Source of the DNA: Alphaproteobacteria bacterium UBA6149
Lineage (GTDB): Bacteria > Pseudomonadota > Alphaproteobacteria > Rickettsiales > UBA998
NCBI GenBank assembly: GCA_002423155.1
Contig: DIUV01000031.1
Span: 1-11,108, forward strand
Length of the DNA: 11,108 bases
Reading direction: 5' to 3'
Of this stretch, positions 4,970-11,108 are shown in pieces. The notes beneath the pieces are model-generated. The model was not told the origin of the DNA. It did not search any database and saw only the letters and a program-made list of their open reading frames with translations. How positions within the stretch are numbered: the first letter of the stretch is position 1; the number at the start of each line of letters is the position of its first letter. A program made the translations under genes and the position numbers.

Positions 4970-6781
4970 ATGGCACAATCACTTTTGGATAAAGATGCGG
5001 CAACCATCAAGGCACATATTCGTGCGCTTGCGGAAAAACTTGTGCCGCAAGAGGGGATGAGTGCAGAAGAACGCAAACTGATGAAAAACTTAGATTCACG
5101 CTTTGATGATTTTTCCCAAGACGTAACCAATGGGTTACTTGTCAACAAAAACAGCCTAGAAAATGCACCTGACACGAATAAACGTGAAGAATTAACCCAA
5201 CAAATAATTGAAACTGCGTGGGAAAATAATTCAAAATTAATAAATCTTGCTATTGCAGGGTACACACACAAGAACAGCCTTACTTCTTGGTCTGCAGCAA
5301 CTAAGCAAGAAAAATCTATTCAAGCTGCTATGCAGGATGGTCGTAACGAGATTGGCAAAGAATTATCTTTGGCGATTGCCGTGCAACCAACGCAAAGCGC
5401 TGAAAAAGCAGAAAAAAGTGAACCAGAAACGGTTGCGCCAAAGCCTACCCCACCAGAAGAAAAACCCGAGCCAAGCAAACAACCAGAAACCTCTGGAAAA
5501 ACTGCCGTGGCAACCGCCGATGAGCCTGCAAAAACAGAAACAAAAAAAGAAGCAACCAGCCCACAAGCACAATATAATTTAATTCGCACCGATCCTGATG
5601 CCAACCCTCTCACGGGCAAATCAGCAGATGAAATAAACGGACGAGTTGCGTTATTAATGCTTCAGATGGAAGGCGACCCAAAATTTAAAGAACTCGGTCT
5701 AAATAGCGCTCAAAAAGATGCTTTATCCACAGGAATAGCCGAGGGCATAACCAACTGGAAAACGGCTAACCAAGAAGAATTAAATGGCGGCCTAACCTAC
5801 GCACAAATGGAATCCCAGACTAATATGCTGGCTTTATCTGTGCGCCAATCTTTGGAGAAAGTAAAAGAACAACTAGGTCCACTTAATGGCGGCACTACAT
5901 TCGGGATGTTTGGTGAATCTAAATTAAGCTATTTCGTTGGCAGCAAATTAAACGGCGAAGCCGCTCCCATGGACGGCGTGCAAAGCGTGCGCGATATGGG
6001 GAAAATGATGCTTGCCGCCAGCTACGGCACAGAAGAAGCACAAAGCATGTATCAGGGAATGTTAATTGCCCATGAGCGTGAAGATATTGCCAAAGCTCGT
6101 ATTGCTAATGGATTCAAACCCGAAGATTATGATGCATCCATTGCACAAGCCGTAGAAGACAAACGCGTACAAACTCATCTGCGTGCACTTATGGAAAAAG
6201 AAAAATCCTATGAAGCAGGTCTGTGGGATAAAATAAGCACTTGGTTTCGGGTGATTTTCAGCGCTATGACTTCGGGGCATTTCTTTGAATCGCTCACTAA
6301 TGGCGGCTTAATGACCGCCTATAACGAGCAAGCAATGCAAGGAAAAATTGAACATGCTTATAAATCCATCGCTAATTCTACTCCCGAAGATTTAGGCTAT
6401 ACGGGCAACCAACAAGATTTCCCTCGTTGGAAAGAAAATCTTGCCATGAATGTTACAGGCTTCCATGAAAAAGCCGATGGCAATAATTCTATGGTGATGC
6501 CTGACGGAAAAATACGCGGACTTTCCGCCATCGCACAAGGTGCAGATGCAAACGGCGAACTTAATGGTAAACAAGTAACCTATGCCAGCTACACCCCACC
6601 TGCAGCTCCGCCTCCAAGCGACACGCGAAACTTAGCCGCAGCAACACAACAATTCCACAACCAAGACAACCAACCAATTGTGCGTGAGGATGGCGAAATA
6701 CTACCCCCCCTAGCCCTTAATGGGCAAAATACCACAGGACAAAATACGGCAAAATTCCGCAAAAACATGTTGGCTGGGTAA
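4970..6781 (+). CDS. Large protein with acidic Pro-rich linker, unknown function
   Basis: I do not recognise this 603-residue protein. It has no N-terminal signal peptide. Residues 1-135 are a charged, helical N-terminal domain. Residues about 140-200 are a Lys/Glu/Pro/Thr-rich low-complexity linker, typical of a flexible spacer. Residues 201-540 form a mainly helical domain with a more hydrophobic stretch near 419-445 (LWDKISTWFRVIFSAM). The end is disordered, with PPAAPPP (543-549) and a Gln/Asn-rich tail closing on a basic FRKNMLAG. A soluble scaffold, or a secreted effector of an intracellular bacterium, are possible; nothing in the sequence proves either. The start is supported by AGAGG 7 nt upstream. 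A terminator-like hairpin follows, so it appears to be a single-gene transcript. Confidence 0.85.
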   Translation: MAQSLLDKDAATIKAHIRALAEKLVPQEGMSAEERKLMKNLDSRFDDFSQDVTNGLLVNKNSLENAPDTNKREELTQQIIETAWENNSKLINLAIAGYTHKNSLTSWSAATKQEKSIQAAMQDGRNEIGKELSLAIAVQPTQSAEKAEKSEPETVAPKPTPPEEKPEPSKQPETSGKTAVATADEPAKTETKKEATSPQAQYNLIRTDPDANPLTGKSADEINGRVALLMLQMEGDPKFKELGLNSAQKDALSTGIAEGITNWKTANQEELNGGLTYAQMESQTNMLALSVRQSLEKVKEQLGPLNGGTTFGMFGESKLSYFVGSKLNGEAAPMDGVQSVRDMGKMMLAASYGTEEAQSMYQGMLIAHEREDIAKARIANGFKPEDYDASIAQAVEDKRVQTHLRALMEKEKSYEAGLWDKISTWFRVIFSAMTSGHFFESLTNGGLMTAYNEQAMQGKIEHAYKSIANSTPEDLGYTGNQQDFPRWKENLAMNVTGFHEKADGNNSMVMPDGKIRGLSAIAQGADANGELNGKQVTYASYTPPAAPPPSDTRNLAAATQQFHNQDNQPIVREDGEILPPLALNGQNTTGQNTAKFRKNMLAG

Positions 6782-6824
6782 AACCTTCCCTCAATCTGTT
6801 GCCTACATCCCACTTGAGCCACAC

Positions 6825-6857
6825 AACCATAATATTATTATGGTTTTACTTTTAGTT
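6825..6857 (+). terminator. Rho-independent terminator candidate
   Basis: AACCATAAT (6825-6833) pairs with ATTATGGTT (6837-6845) across a 3-nt loop. A T-rich tract follows (6846-6860). It sits about 45 bp after the stop of the 603-residue protein. The stem is AT-rich, so termination may be moderate. Confidence 0.6.
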
Positions 6858-6861
6858 TTTG

Positions 6862-6889
6862 TTGCCTTGCAAAATAGTCTAGTTATGTT
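6862..6889 (+). promoter_or_regulatory. Weak promoter candidate for the pseudokinase gene
   Basis: TTGCCT (6862-6867) and TATGTT (6884-6889) are separated by 16 bp, directly after the terminator-like hairpin and 32 bp before the start codon. Both boxes match the sigma70 consensus at four of six positions. Confidence 0.35.
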
Positions 6890-6921
6890 TAACTGCAACT
6901 ATTGACATTGGCATTGGAATT

Positions 6922-9078
6922 ATGGGCGAAACGAATCAATCTGGCGAACGAAAAGATAATGCAGTGGTGACCACCACGCGTGCACCCGCGGTTTTATCCC
7001 CAGAAATCGCCAAAGCGCGTATGAACGATATTATACAAACACGGCTAGACGTAGTTACAAGACTAAAAAATCACACTCCCAAACAAGAAGCTTTCGTTCG
7101 AGAAACCGATATTCTTGCTGGTCGTTATCGGATTAACTGCCAGTCTCCCTTAGCAAATTTTAGCTATGGAACTATAAAAGCCTACGCAGCGACTGATGAT
7201 TTGGATGCTGAAAATTCAATTTATGCCGCAGTTTGCGACCCTACCTTTCCTCATCGCAATAATATGTTGGAATTTTTAACGGGATTAGACCAACCAAATA
7301 TTGTTCAACCTGTAGCATCTGGGGTAGTTCGTTTAAGTAATTTGCAGCAGGAACGTTTTGTTATTATTTTCCGCAAGCCCGACGGAATAAGACTTTCTGA
7401 CCTAATCAAATCTGGGCGCAAATTCAACCAGGAAACTTTAGTTAATTCGATTATCAAGCCCATTTCATCAGTCTTATCCTCTTTGGCAGGAAGCGGTGTG
7501 TCACACGGGCGTATTCATCCAGACAATATATATATTGGTTCGCGCACACAATTAGGCGAATGTATCTGCGAGCCAACGGGTATGTCGCAAGAATTTATTT
7601 ACGAACCCATTGAACGGGTAGATTTAGTAGCCTACGGAAAAGGTGGCGGAACGGTAGGAACCGATATTTACGCACTCGGCATTTTATTAATGGATATGAT
7701 TGTCGATTTAACCAAAATTCGTGAATTGGAAAAAGACCGATTTATCCATCTACTCCATAATGTAGGAGCTTATACTCTTTTTACAGTAGATTTAAAAATA
7801 TTCACCGATCTCAACGATGTATTACGCGGCAGTTTAAACAATTCCGCGGTTGATCGCTGGGGTGATGAGCAATTAAAATTATGGGTGGACGGCAAAAGAT
7901 TTAACTTGGTTCCCCCAGTTCCCCCTCGTGATGCGAATCGTTTTTTTGAATTTGATGGCGAACAATTTTATTCCCCCCGCCTACTTGCCCATGCTTTTTT
8001 TAAAAAATGGGAAGATGCCAGAAATTTCGTTCGTAAAAGCACTTTATCCAAATGGTTAGAACAAACCGTTAGCAAAGATGCCGCAGAATTATTCCAAAGA
8101 TCTATTTCCTTAACAGGTGGAGAGAATGCCTCAACCACCAAACAAAATAATGAACTAATTTCCAGAACCATAATCATATTAAATACTCAAGGAGGCATTT
8201 ATTATGACACTCTTGGGTTTAATCTGGATGGGCTATGTAATATCATGAGCTATGCTGTGCGCAATCAGCGCCATCATGATATAAACCTGATTATGGAGAT
8301 GCTCGCCCAAGATCTAACTGACTTTTGGATTAAAAATACCATTTACAACAATGATCGTATTGTAAAAATACAATATAGTCTTTCTCACATGCGTGCTTCT
8401 TTAAAAGCTAAAACGCTTGGATTTGGCATTGAGCGCGTAATGTATGATTTAAACTCCCAAGCTCCTTGTTTGAGCACTCATCTTGCGGGTCGTCACATTA
8501 CTAATATTGAAGAATTACTCTATATTTTAGATAATATGGCGCGTGATCAAGCCGTATCACTATCATTGTTAGACAAGCATATAGCCGCTTTTCTTGCTAG
8601 TCGTGCTGGGATTAGCACAGAAATAAGCTTTTATGATTTTTCCAGCTTCCCCCTATTTAACAATAACAATGAACTGGTCGTAATAAAAATTATAGCCGTT
8701 GCCCAAAGAAAATCTGGTCTTAAAGGACTTAATGGTCTGTCCTGTTGGGCAGCTTTGCGTATTATTGATATGTTTGAACAAGTACATTCCAAAAAAATTC
8801 GCCGTGATTTTTGCCACGAAATAATGAGAGTTGCGGATGCAGGCGATGTAAACGATGTGCTGAATGTACTACTTAATCGCGCCTATTTTACTCGTGATTA
8901 TAATGGTTTTGCCGCCGCATCGAGATTATACAAAAGCAACGACAAAAAAGTTTTCAAACTAAAAGATACTAAATTACTAAAAAACACCGCCAAAGACAAA
9001 GGTAGCCGCGCAGCTTTGCAAACGTCCCTATTGGCACTTTCTTTTATGACTTACTACCTGTTGAAAAAATATCTATAA
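6922..9078 (+). CDS. Protein-kinase-like pseudokinase with C-terminal hydrophobic tail
   Basis: This 718-residue protein has the outline of a Hanks-type Ser/Thr kinase domain at residues about 64-290, followed by a long unassigned helical region. The catalytic loop motif normally read HRDxKPxN is HGRIHPDN (195-202), so the catalytic Asp is Arg197 and the Lys is His199. The DFG position reads CEP (215-217), and the nucleotide-binding Lys of the VAIK strand is not evident (AAVCD, 102-106). The structural GTDIYALG of the C-lobe (246-253) is kept, with Asp248. This is a pseudokinase by sequence. Residues about 697-714 are hydrophobic and flanked by Lys, as in a tail anchor. It lies upstream, in the same direction, of the receiver-phosphatase gene, which suggests a shared phosphorylation pathway. 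The ATG at 6922 has only a poorly spaced GGA, so the exact start is uncertain. Confidence 0.78.
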   Translation: MGETNQSGERKDNAVVTTTRAPAVLSPEIAKARMNDIIQTRLDVVTRLKNHTPKQEAFVRETDILAGRYRINCQSPLANFSYGTIKAYAATDDLDAENSIYAAVCDPTFPHRNNMLEFLTGLDQPNIVQPVASGVVRLSNLQQERFVIIFRKPDGIRLSDLIKSGRKFNQETLVNSIIKPISSVLSSLAGSGVSHGRIHPDNIYIGSRTQLGECICEPTGMSQEFIYEPIERVDLVAYGKGGGTVGTDIYALGILLMDMIVDLTKIRELEKDRFIHLLHNVGAYTLFTVDLKIFTDLNDVLRGSLNNSAVDRWGDEQLKLWVDGKRFNLVPPVPPRDANRFFEFDGEQFYSPRLLAHAFFKKWEDARNFVRKSTLSKWLEQTVSKDAAELFQRSISLTGGENASTTKQNNELISRTIIILNTQGGIYYDTLGFNLDGLCNIMSYAVRNQRHHDINLIMEMLAQDLTDFWIKNTIYNNDRIVKIQYSLSHMRASLKAKTLGFGIERVMYDLNSQAPCLSTHLAGRHITNIEELLYILDNMARDQAVSLSLLDKHIAAFLASRAGISTEISFYDFSSFPLFNNNNELVVIKIIAVAQRKSGLKGLNGLSCWAALRIIDMFEQVHSKKIRRDFCHEIMRVADAGDVNDVLNVLLNRAYFTRDYNGFAAASRLYKSNDKKVFKLKDTKLLKNTAKDKGSRAALQTSLLALSFMTYYLLKKYL

Positions 9079-9111
9079 TCAGAAAAAACTCCAATTATAT
9101 AATTTATGGGT

Positions 9112-9150
9112 GTGTTATAAATTGACATACAACTAAAAATTGAATAACAC
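9112..9150 (+). promoter_or_regulatory. Promoter with overlapping dyad, small gene and regulator operon
   Basis: A perfect TTGACA (-35, 9122-9127) is followed after 17 bp by TAACAC (9145-9150), a poor -10. The promoter lies inside a dyad: GTGTTAT (9112-9118) pairs with ATAACAC (9144-9150), and AATT (9120-9123) with AATT (9138-9141). Such symmetry over a promoter could be an operator. It would drive the small gene at 9168 and the regulator behind it. Confidence 0.45.
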
Positions 9151-9167
9151 AAAAGTATATTCAATCA

Positions 9168-9455
9168 ATGTTGGCACACAAAATGGAATCTTACGAAACT
9201 ATTCCGCAGAACACCTCCATCAACAGATTAATGAACTTGCTTTATAATTTTGATGAAAATATTTTCATCAAAGCAGAAAAAATACTATCAAACAACGCAG
9301 AATATCCACATAACTACAATATATTAATAGGATTTATAGCACTAAAAGATGAAACGGCAAGTATTAACGATTATTTAATTAAATTAATTAATACTAACTA
9401 CACAATATGCAGAAGCATAAAAACACATTATCAGGAAATGTCTCAATATTTATAA
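9168..9455 (+). CDS. Small Asn/Ile-rich protein, unknown function
   Basis: I do not recognise this 95-residue protein. It is rich in Asn, Ile and Lys, has no membrane segment or signal peptide, and looks like a small helical protein. The ATG at 9168 and a second in-frame ATG at 9183 are both possible starts; neither has a visible Shine-Dalgarno. The second would give 90 residues beginning MESYETIPQN. It ends 34 bp before the receiver-phosphatase gene in the same direction, so the two are probably co-transcribed from the promoter at 9122-9150. A partner of the regulator is a fair guess from position alone. No His-phosphotransfer motif was found. Its base composition is more AT-rich than that of its neighbours. 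Confidence 0.6.
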   Translation: MLAHKMESYETIPQNTSINRLMNLLYNFDENIFIKAEKILSNNAEYPHNYNILIGFIALKDETASINDYLIKLINTNYTICRSIKTHYQEMSQYL

Positions 9456-9476
9456 ATTCTCAAAAAGCTAATTTTT

Positions 9477-9481
9477 AAGGA
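9477..9481 (+). promoter_or_regulatory. Ribosome binding site deciding a GTG start
   Basis: AAGGA lies 8 nt before the GTG at 9490 and is the clearest Shine-Dalgarno of the right half of the window. It supports GTG as the start of the receiver-phosphatase protein. Confidence 0.75.
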
Positions 9482-9489
9482 AAAAAATT

Positions 9490-10668
9490 GTGTCCAACCA
9501 GCTAGAAACAAGTTTTTTATCTAAATCTCGAGTATTAGTTGTTGATGATGATGTTTTTTACCAGAATTTTATTTGTCAGAATCTTCTAACCGCGGGCATC
9601 ATTGAAATAGAAACAGCCAATAATGGTAAAGATGCCTTAGAAAAAACCATTAGTTTTCAACCAGATTTAGTAATATTAGACCTAGCCATGCCCGTAATGG
9701 ATGGGTTCACCTATTGCGAAAACATCAGAAAAGACCCAATTTTTGCAAATATGCCTATCTTAGTACAAACAGGCATGAGTAATTCCGCCGAACGTATGCG
9801 AGCCTTCGCCGTTGGTGCAACGGATATGATTTTAAAACCAGTAGATAATTTAGAGCTAATTGCTCGCACCAAAGTACATTTAGAGCGCAAAAAGATTTTT
9901 GATGGTATGCAAACCTTCCAGGTTCGCGTGCAAGAAGAGTTAATTCTAGCGCGTGACTTGCAATTAGGATTAATGCCCTCACCGCAACGCATAGAAACTT
10001 TACAACAAAAATTCAATCTTACTCTAAACAGTCATTTTGAGCCTTGCTCAGAAATTGGCGGCGATGCCTGGGACGCGCGGGCATTATCTACCCATGAATT
10101 AGCCATTTTCAGTTGTGACTTCGCAGGACACGGAATAAGCTCTGCCCTTAACGTATTTCGCTTTTATAATTTTATGCAAGATATTATCAGCGAGGCATCT
10201 AACCCCGCGCTTTATTTGCAAAGAATAAACCAAAAAATGTATGAGATACTCCCTTGCGGACAATTTTCCACCATGTTTATGGCAGTAATTGACGTAAGCC
10301 GCAATTTATTATGGTATGCGGGGGCAGGCAGCCCCCAACCGTTATTATTTTCGGCTGAAAAACAGGAATGCAGCTTTTTAAATTCCGCAGGCTCTCCCCT
10401 AGGCGCAATCAAAAACCCGAATTACCAATTAAAATTCACCGAATTTAACCATGGTGATAAATTATTTATCTATAGCGATGCCTTACTAGAAAATCATAAA
10501 AACCAATATATCGACGAAGAAAAATATATAAAAGAAAGCATGACCAACCATTTTTGCAATCACAAAAGCACGAATGAATTTATAGATAAAATGACCAAAC
10601 ATGCCCATAAAAACGGAAAAATCATGGATGATTTAACCATGGTGCTCTGCGGACGAGATGAAATTTAG
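9490..10668 (+). CDS. Response regulator fused to PPM (SpoIIE/RsbU-type) phosphatase
   Basis: This 392-residue cytoplasmic protein joins a CheY-like receiver (about 14-132) to a PP2C/SpoIIE-type Ser/Thr phosphatase (about 150-390) through a short helical linker. The receiver is complete: acidic Asp19-Asp21, phosphoacceptor Asp64 in VILDLAMP, Thr94 and Lys116 in LKP. The phosphatase keeps the metal-binding residues: GGDAWD (190-195), DFAGHG (210-215), YSD (Asp330) and the final DDLTM (380-384). By family, phosphorylation of the receiver switches the phosphatase, which dephosphorylates an anti-sigma-antagonist or other phosphoprotein in general stress or partner-switching pathways. No STAS or anti-sigma gene is in the window, so the target is unknown. 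The start is GTG, preceded by AAGGA. It follows a small gene by 34 bp and is 1.1 kb from the end of the pseudokinase start region's operon neighbour, in the same direction. Confidence 0.95.
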   Translation: MSNQLETSFLSKSRVLVVDDDVFYQNFICQNLLTAGIIEIETANNGKDALEKTISFQPDLVILDLAMPVMDGFTYCENIRKDPIFANMPILVQTGMSNSAERMRAFAVGATDMILKPVDNLELIARTKVHLERKKIFDGMQTFQVRVQEELILARDLQLGLMPSPQRIETLQQKFNLTLNSHFEPCSEIGGDAWDARALSTHELAIFSCDFAGHGISSALNVFRFYNFMQDIISEASNPALYLQRINQKMYEILPCGQFSTMFMAVIDVSRNLLWYAGAGSPQPLLFSAEKQECSFLNSAGSPLGAIKNPNYQLKFTEFNHGDKLFIYSDALLENHKNQYIDEEKYIKESMTNHFCNHKSTNEFIDKMTKHAHKNGKIMDDLTMVLCGRDEI

Positions 10669-10700
10669 AATCTCCGCACAATATTTACATAAAATTATTT

Positions 10701-10922
10701 TTAACGAAAAACCCCAGCATTTTTAGCCGAATGATAGGTAGAATAAGTAATAGCTGCCCCCAATAATAAATTAAAACTAGTCCAAGCCGCAGCCGAAAAA
10801 TTAATCTTTGACTTACCAGTTTCTGGATCTTGGGTGCTCAACTTACCCAACCCCATAACTCCTTCTACTAACGAATACAAGCCTATCATACCACTAACCG
10901 CTAAACTGGCTTTTTCCGTATT
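10701..10922 (-). pseudogene. C-terminal remnant of a gene cut by the IS630 element
   Basis: A minus-strand frame ends with TAA at 10701. It stays open past its first ATG (10889), without a Shine-Dalgarno there, up to and into the IS630 end near 10921. This suggests the 3' part of a larger gene cut by the insertion rather than an intact 62-residue protein. The remaining residues (about 62 after Met10889, plus about 11 upstream) include two weakly hydrophobic stretches, GMIGLYSLVEGVMGLG and FNLLLGAAITYSTYH, so it was probably a membrane protein. I do not recognise the family. It converges on the receiver-phosphatase gene with 32 bp between; no terminator is visible. Confidence 0.5.
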
Positions 10923-11108
10923 ATAGTAATTCCAATTATAAATTCCCCATTAGAATATTTTCCAACTTTTTATTATCGTTGATAGCGAATTGCCTGCGTT
11001 TTTTTATAACCGCAAAAGATTTTTCTATTTTGTTAAAATCTGGACTATACCTTGGCAAAGGCAGTAATACATGCCCATTTTTCTCAAGTATTTCTGATAA
11101 TTGCTGCT
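10921..11108 (-). mobile_element. IS630-family element, one end only
   Basis: The element's end lies near 10921-10935, where TATAGTAATTCCA resembles the inverted repeat at 2862-2912. It then contains the C-terminus of a transposase and runs off the right edge. IS630 elements insert at TA; TA is present at the border. Confidence 0.75.
10936..11108 (-). CDS. IS630-family transposase, C-terminal part
   Basis: The frame enters from the right edge and reads ...LPRYSPDFNKIEKSFAVIKK..., ending in TAA at 10936-10938. The [L/P]PxYSPDxNxIE signature, with the last Glu as the third acidic residue of the DDE catalytic triad, is diagnostic of IS630/Tc1-mariner transposases. Only 57 residues are in the window, so whether the full protein is intact cannot be judged. 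The tail matches the short solo element at 2862-2912, implying a common origin. Transposase insertion appears to have cut the gene remnant at 10701-10922. Confidence 0.88.
   Translation of the reverse strand, partial: QQLSEILEKNGHVLLPLPRYSPDFNKIEKSFAVIKKRRQFAINDNKKLENILMGNL

Noticed and set aside
4912..5271. Minus-strand open frame of 119 residues
   Set aside because: It is a shadow of the 603-residue protein gene and has no supporting signals.
5320..5619. Open frames in other phases over the Pro/Glu/Lys-rich linker
   Set aside because: Low-complexity coding sequence readily leaves other frames open; their composition is skewed and no start signals are seen.
9711..10016. Minus-strand frames across the receiver-phosphatase gene
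   Set aside because: They are antisense to a gene with intact catalytic motifs in two domains and are plainly shadows.

Overview
The window looks like an accessory, repeat-rich stretch of an AT-rich alphaproteobacterial chromosome. An intracellular or formerly intracellular lineage (Rickettsiales- or Holosporales-like) is plausible. This is inferred from AT-rich coding sequence, an alphaproteobacterial-type Hsp33, many small nested palindromic repeats and IS630 remnants. No RNA gene is present to fix the taxonomy.

Layout: 1-257 is a cluster of inverted repeats with no convincing gene. 258-2617 (minus) is a two-gene overlapping unit. It holds a small VbhA-like antitoxin relative followed by a 726-residue protein that joins a degenerate Fic-like domain to a C-terminal zeta-toxin-like P-loop kinase. 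2618-2973 is intergenic and filled by a miniature inverted-repeat element that itself contains two smaller elements. 2974-3480 (minus) encodes a small inner-membrane protein. 3481-3877 holds a second miniature element, also with a palindrome nested inside, and a partial copy of the first element that abuts the next gene. 3878-4852 (minus) is hslO (Hsp33). 4970-6781 (plus) encodes a large unrecognised protein with an acidic, Pro-rich linker; a terminator-like hairpin follows it. 6922-9078 (plus) encodes a 718-residue protein with a kinase-like fold that lacks the catalytic residues and ends in a hydrophobic tail. 9168-10668 (plus) carries a small orphan gene and a response regulator fused to a PPM (SpoIIE/RsbU-type) phosphatase. 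10701 to the right edge (minus) is a gene remnant cut by an IS630-family element, whose transposase C-terminus runs off the window.

Two functional themes stand out. First, the Fic/zeta protein and its VbhA-like partner keep the architecture of a toxin-antitoxin pair, but the hallmark residues are altered on both sides: the Fic motif, the antitoxin's inhibitory Glu position and the Ser/Thr of the P-loop. This suggests a repurposed or decaying module. Second, a pseudokinase lies just upstream of a receiver-PPM phosphatase with an intact active site. This resembles a phosphorylation-controlled partner-switching circuit with an unusual kinase-like sensor, although no anti-sigma or STAS partner is in the window. 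The dispersed repeats appear repeatedly at gene ends and inside one another, so small mobile elements have shaped every intergenic gap in the left half.
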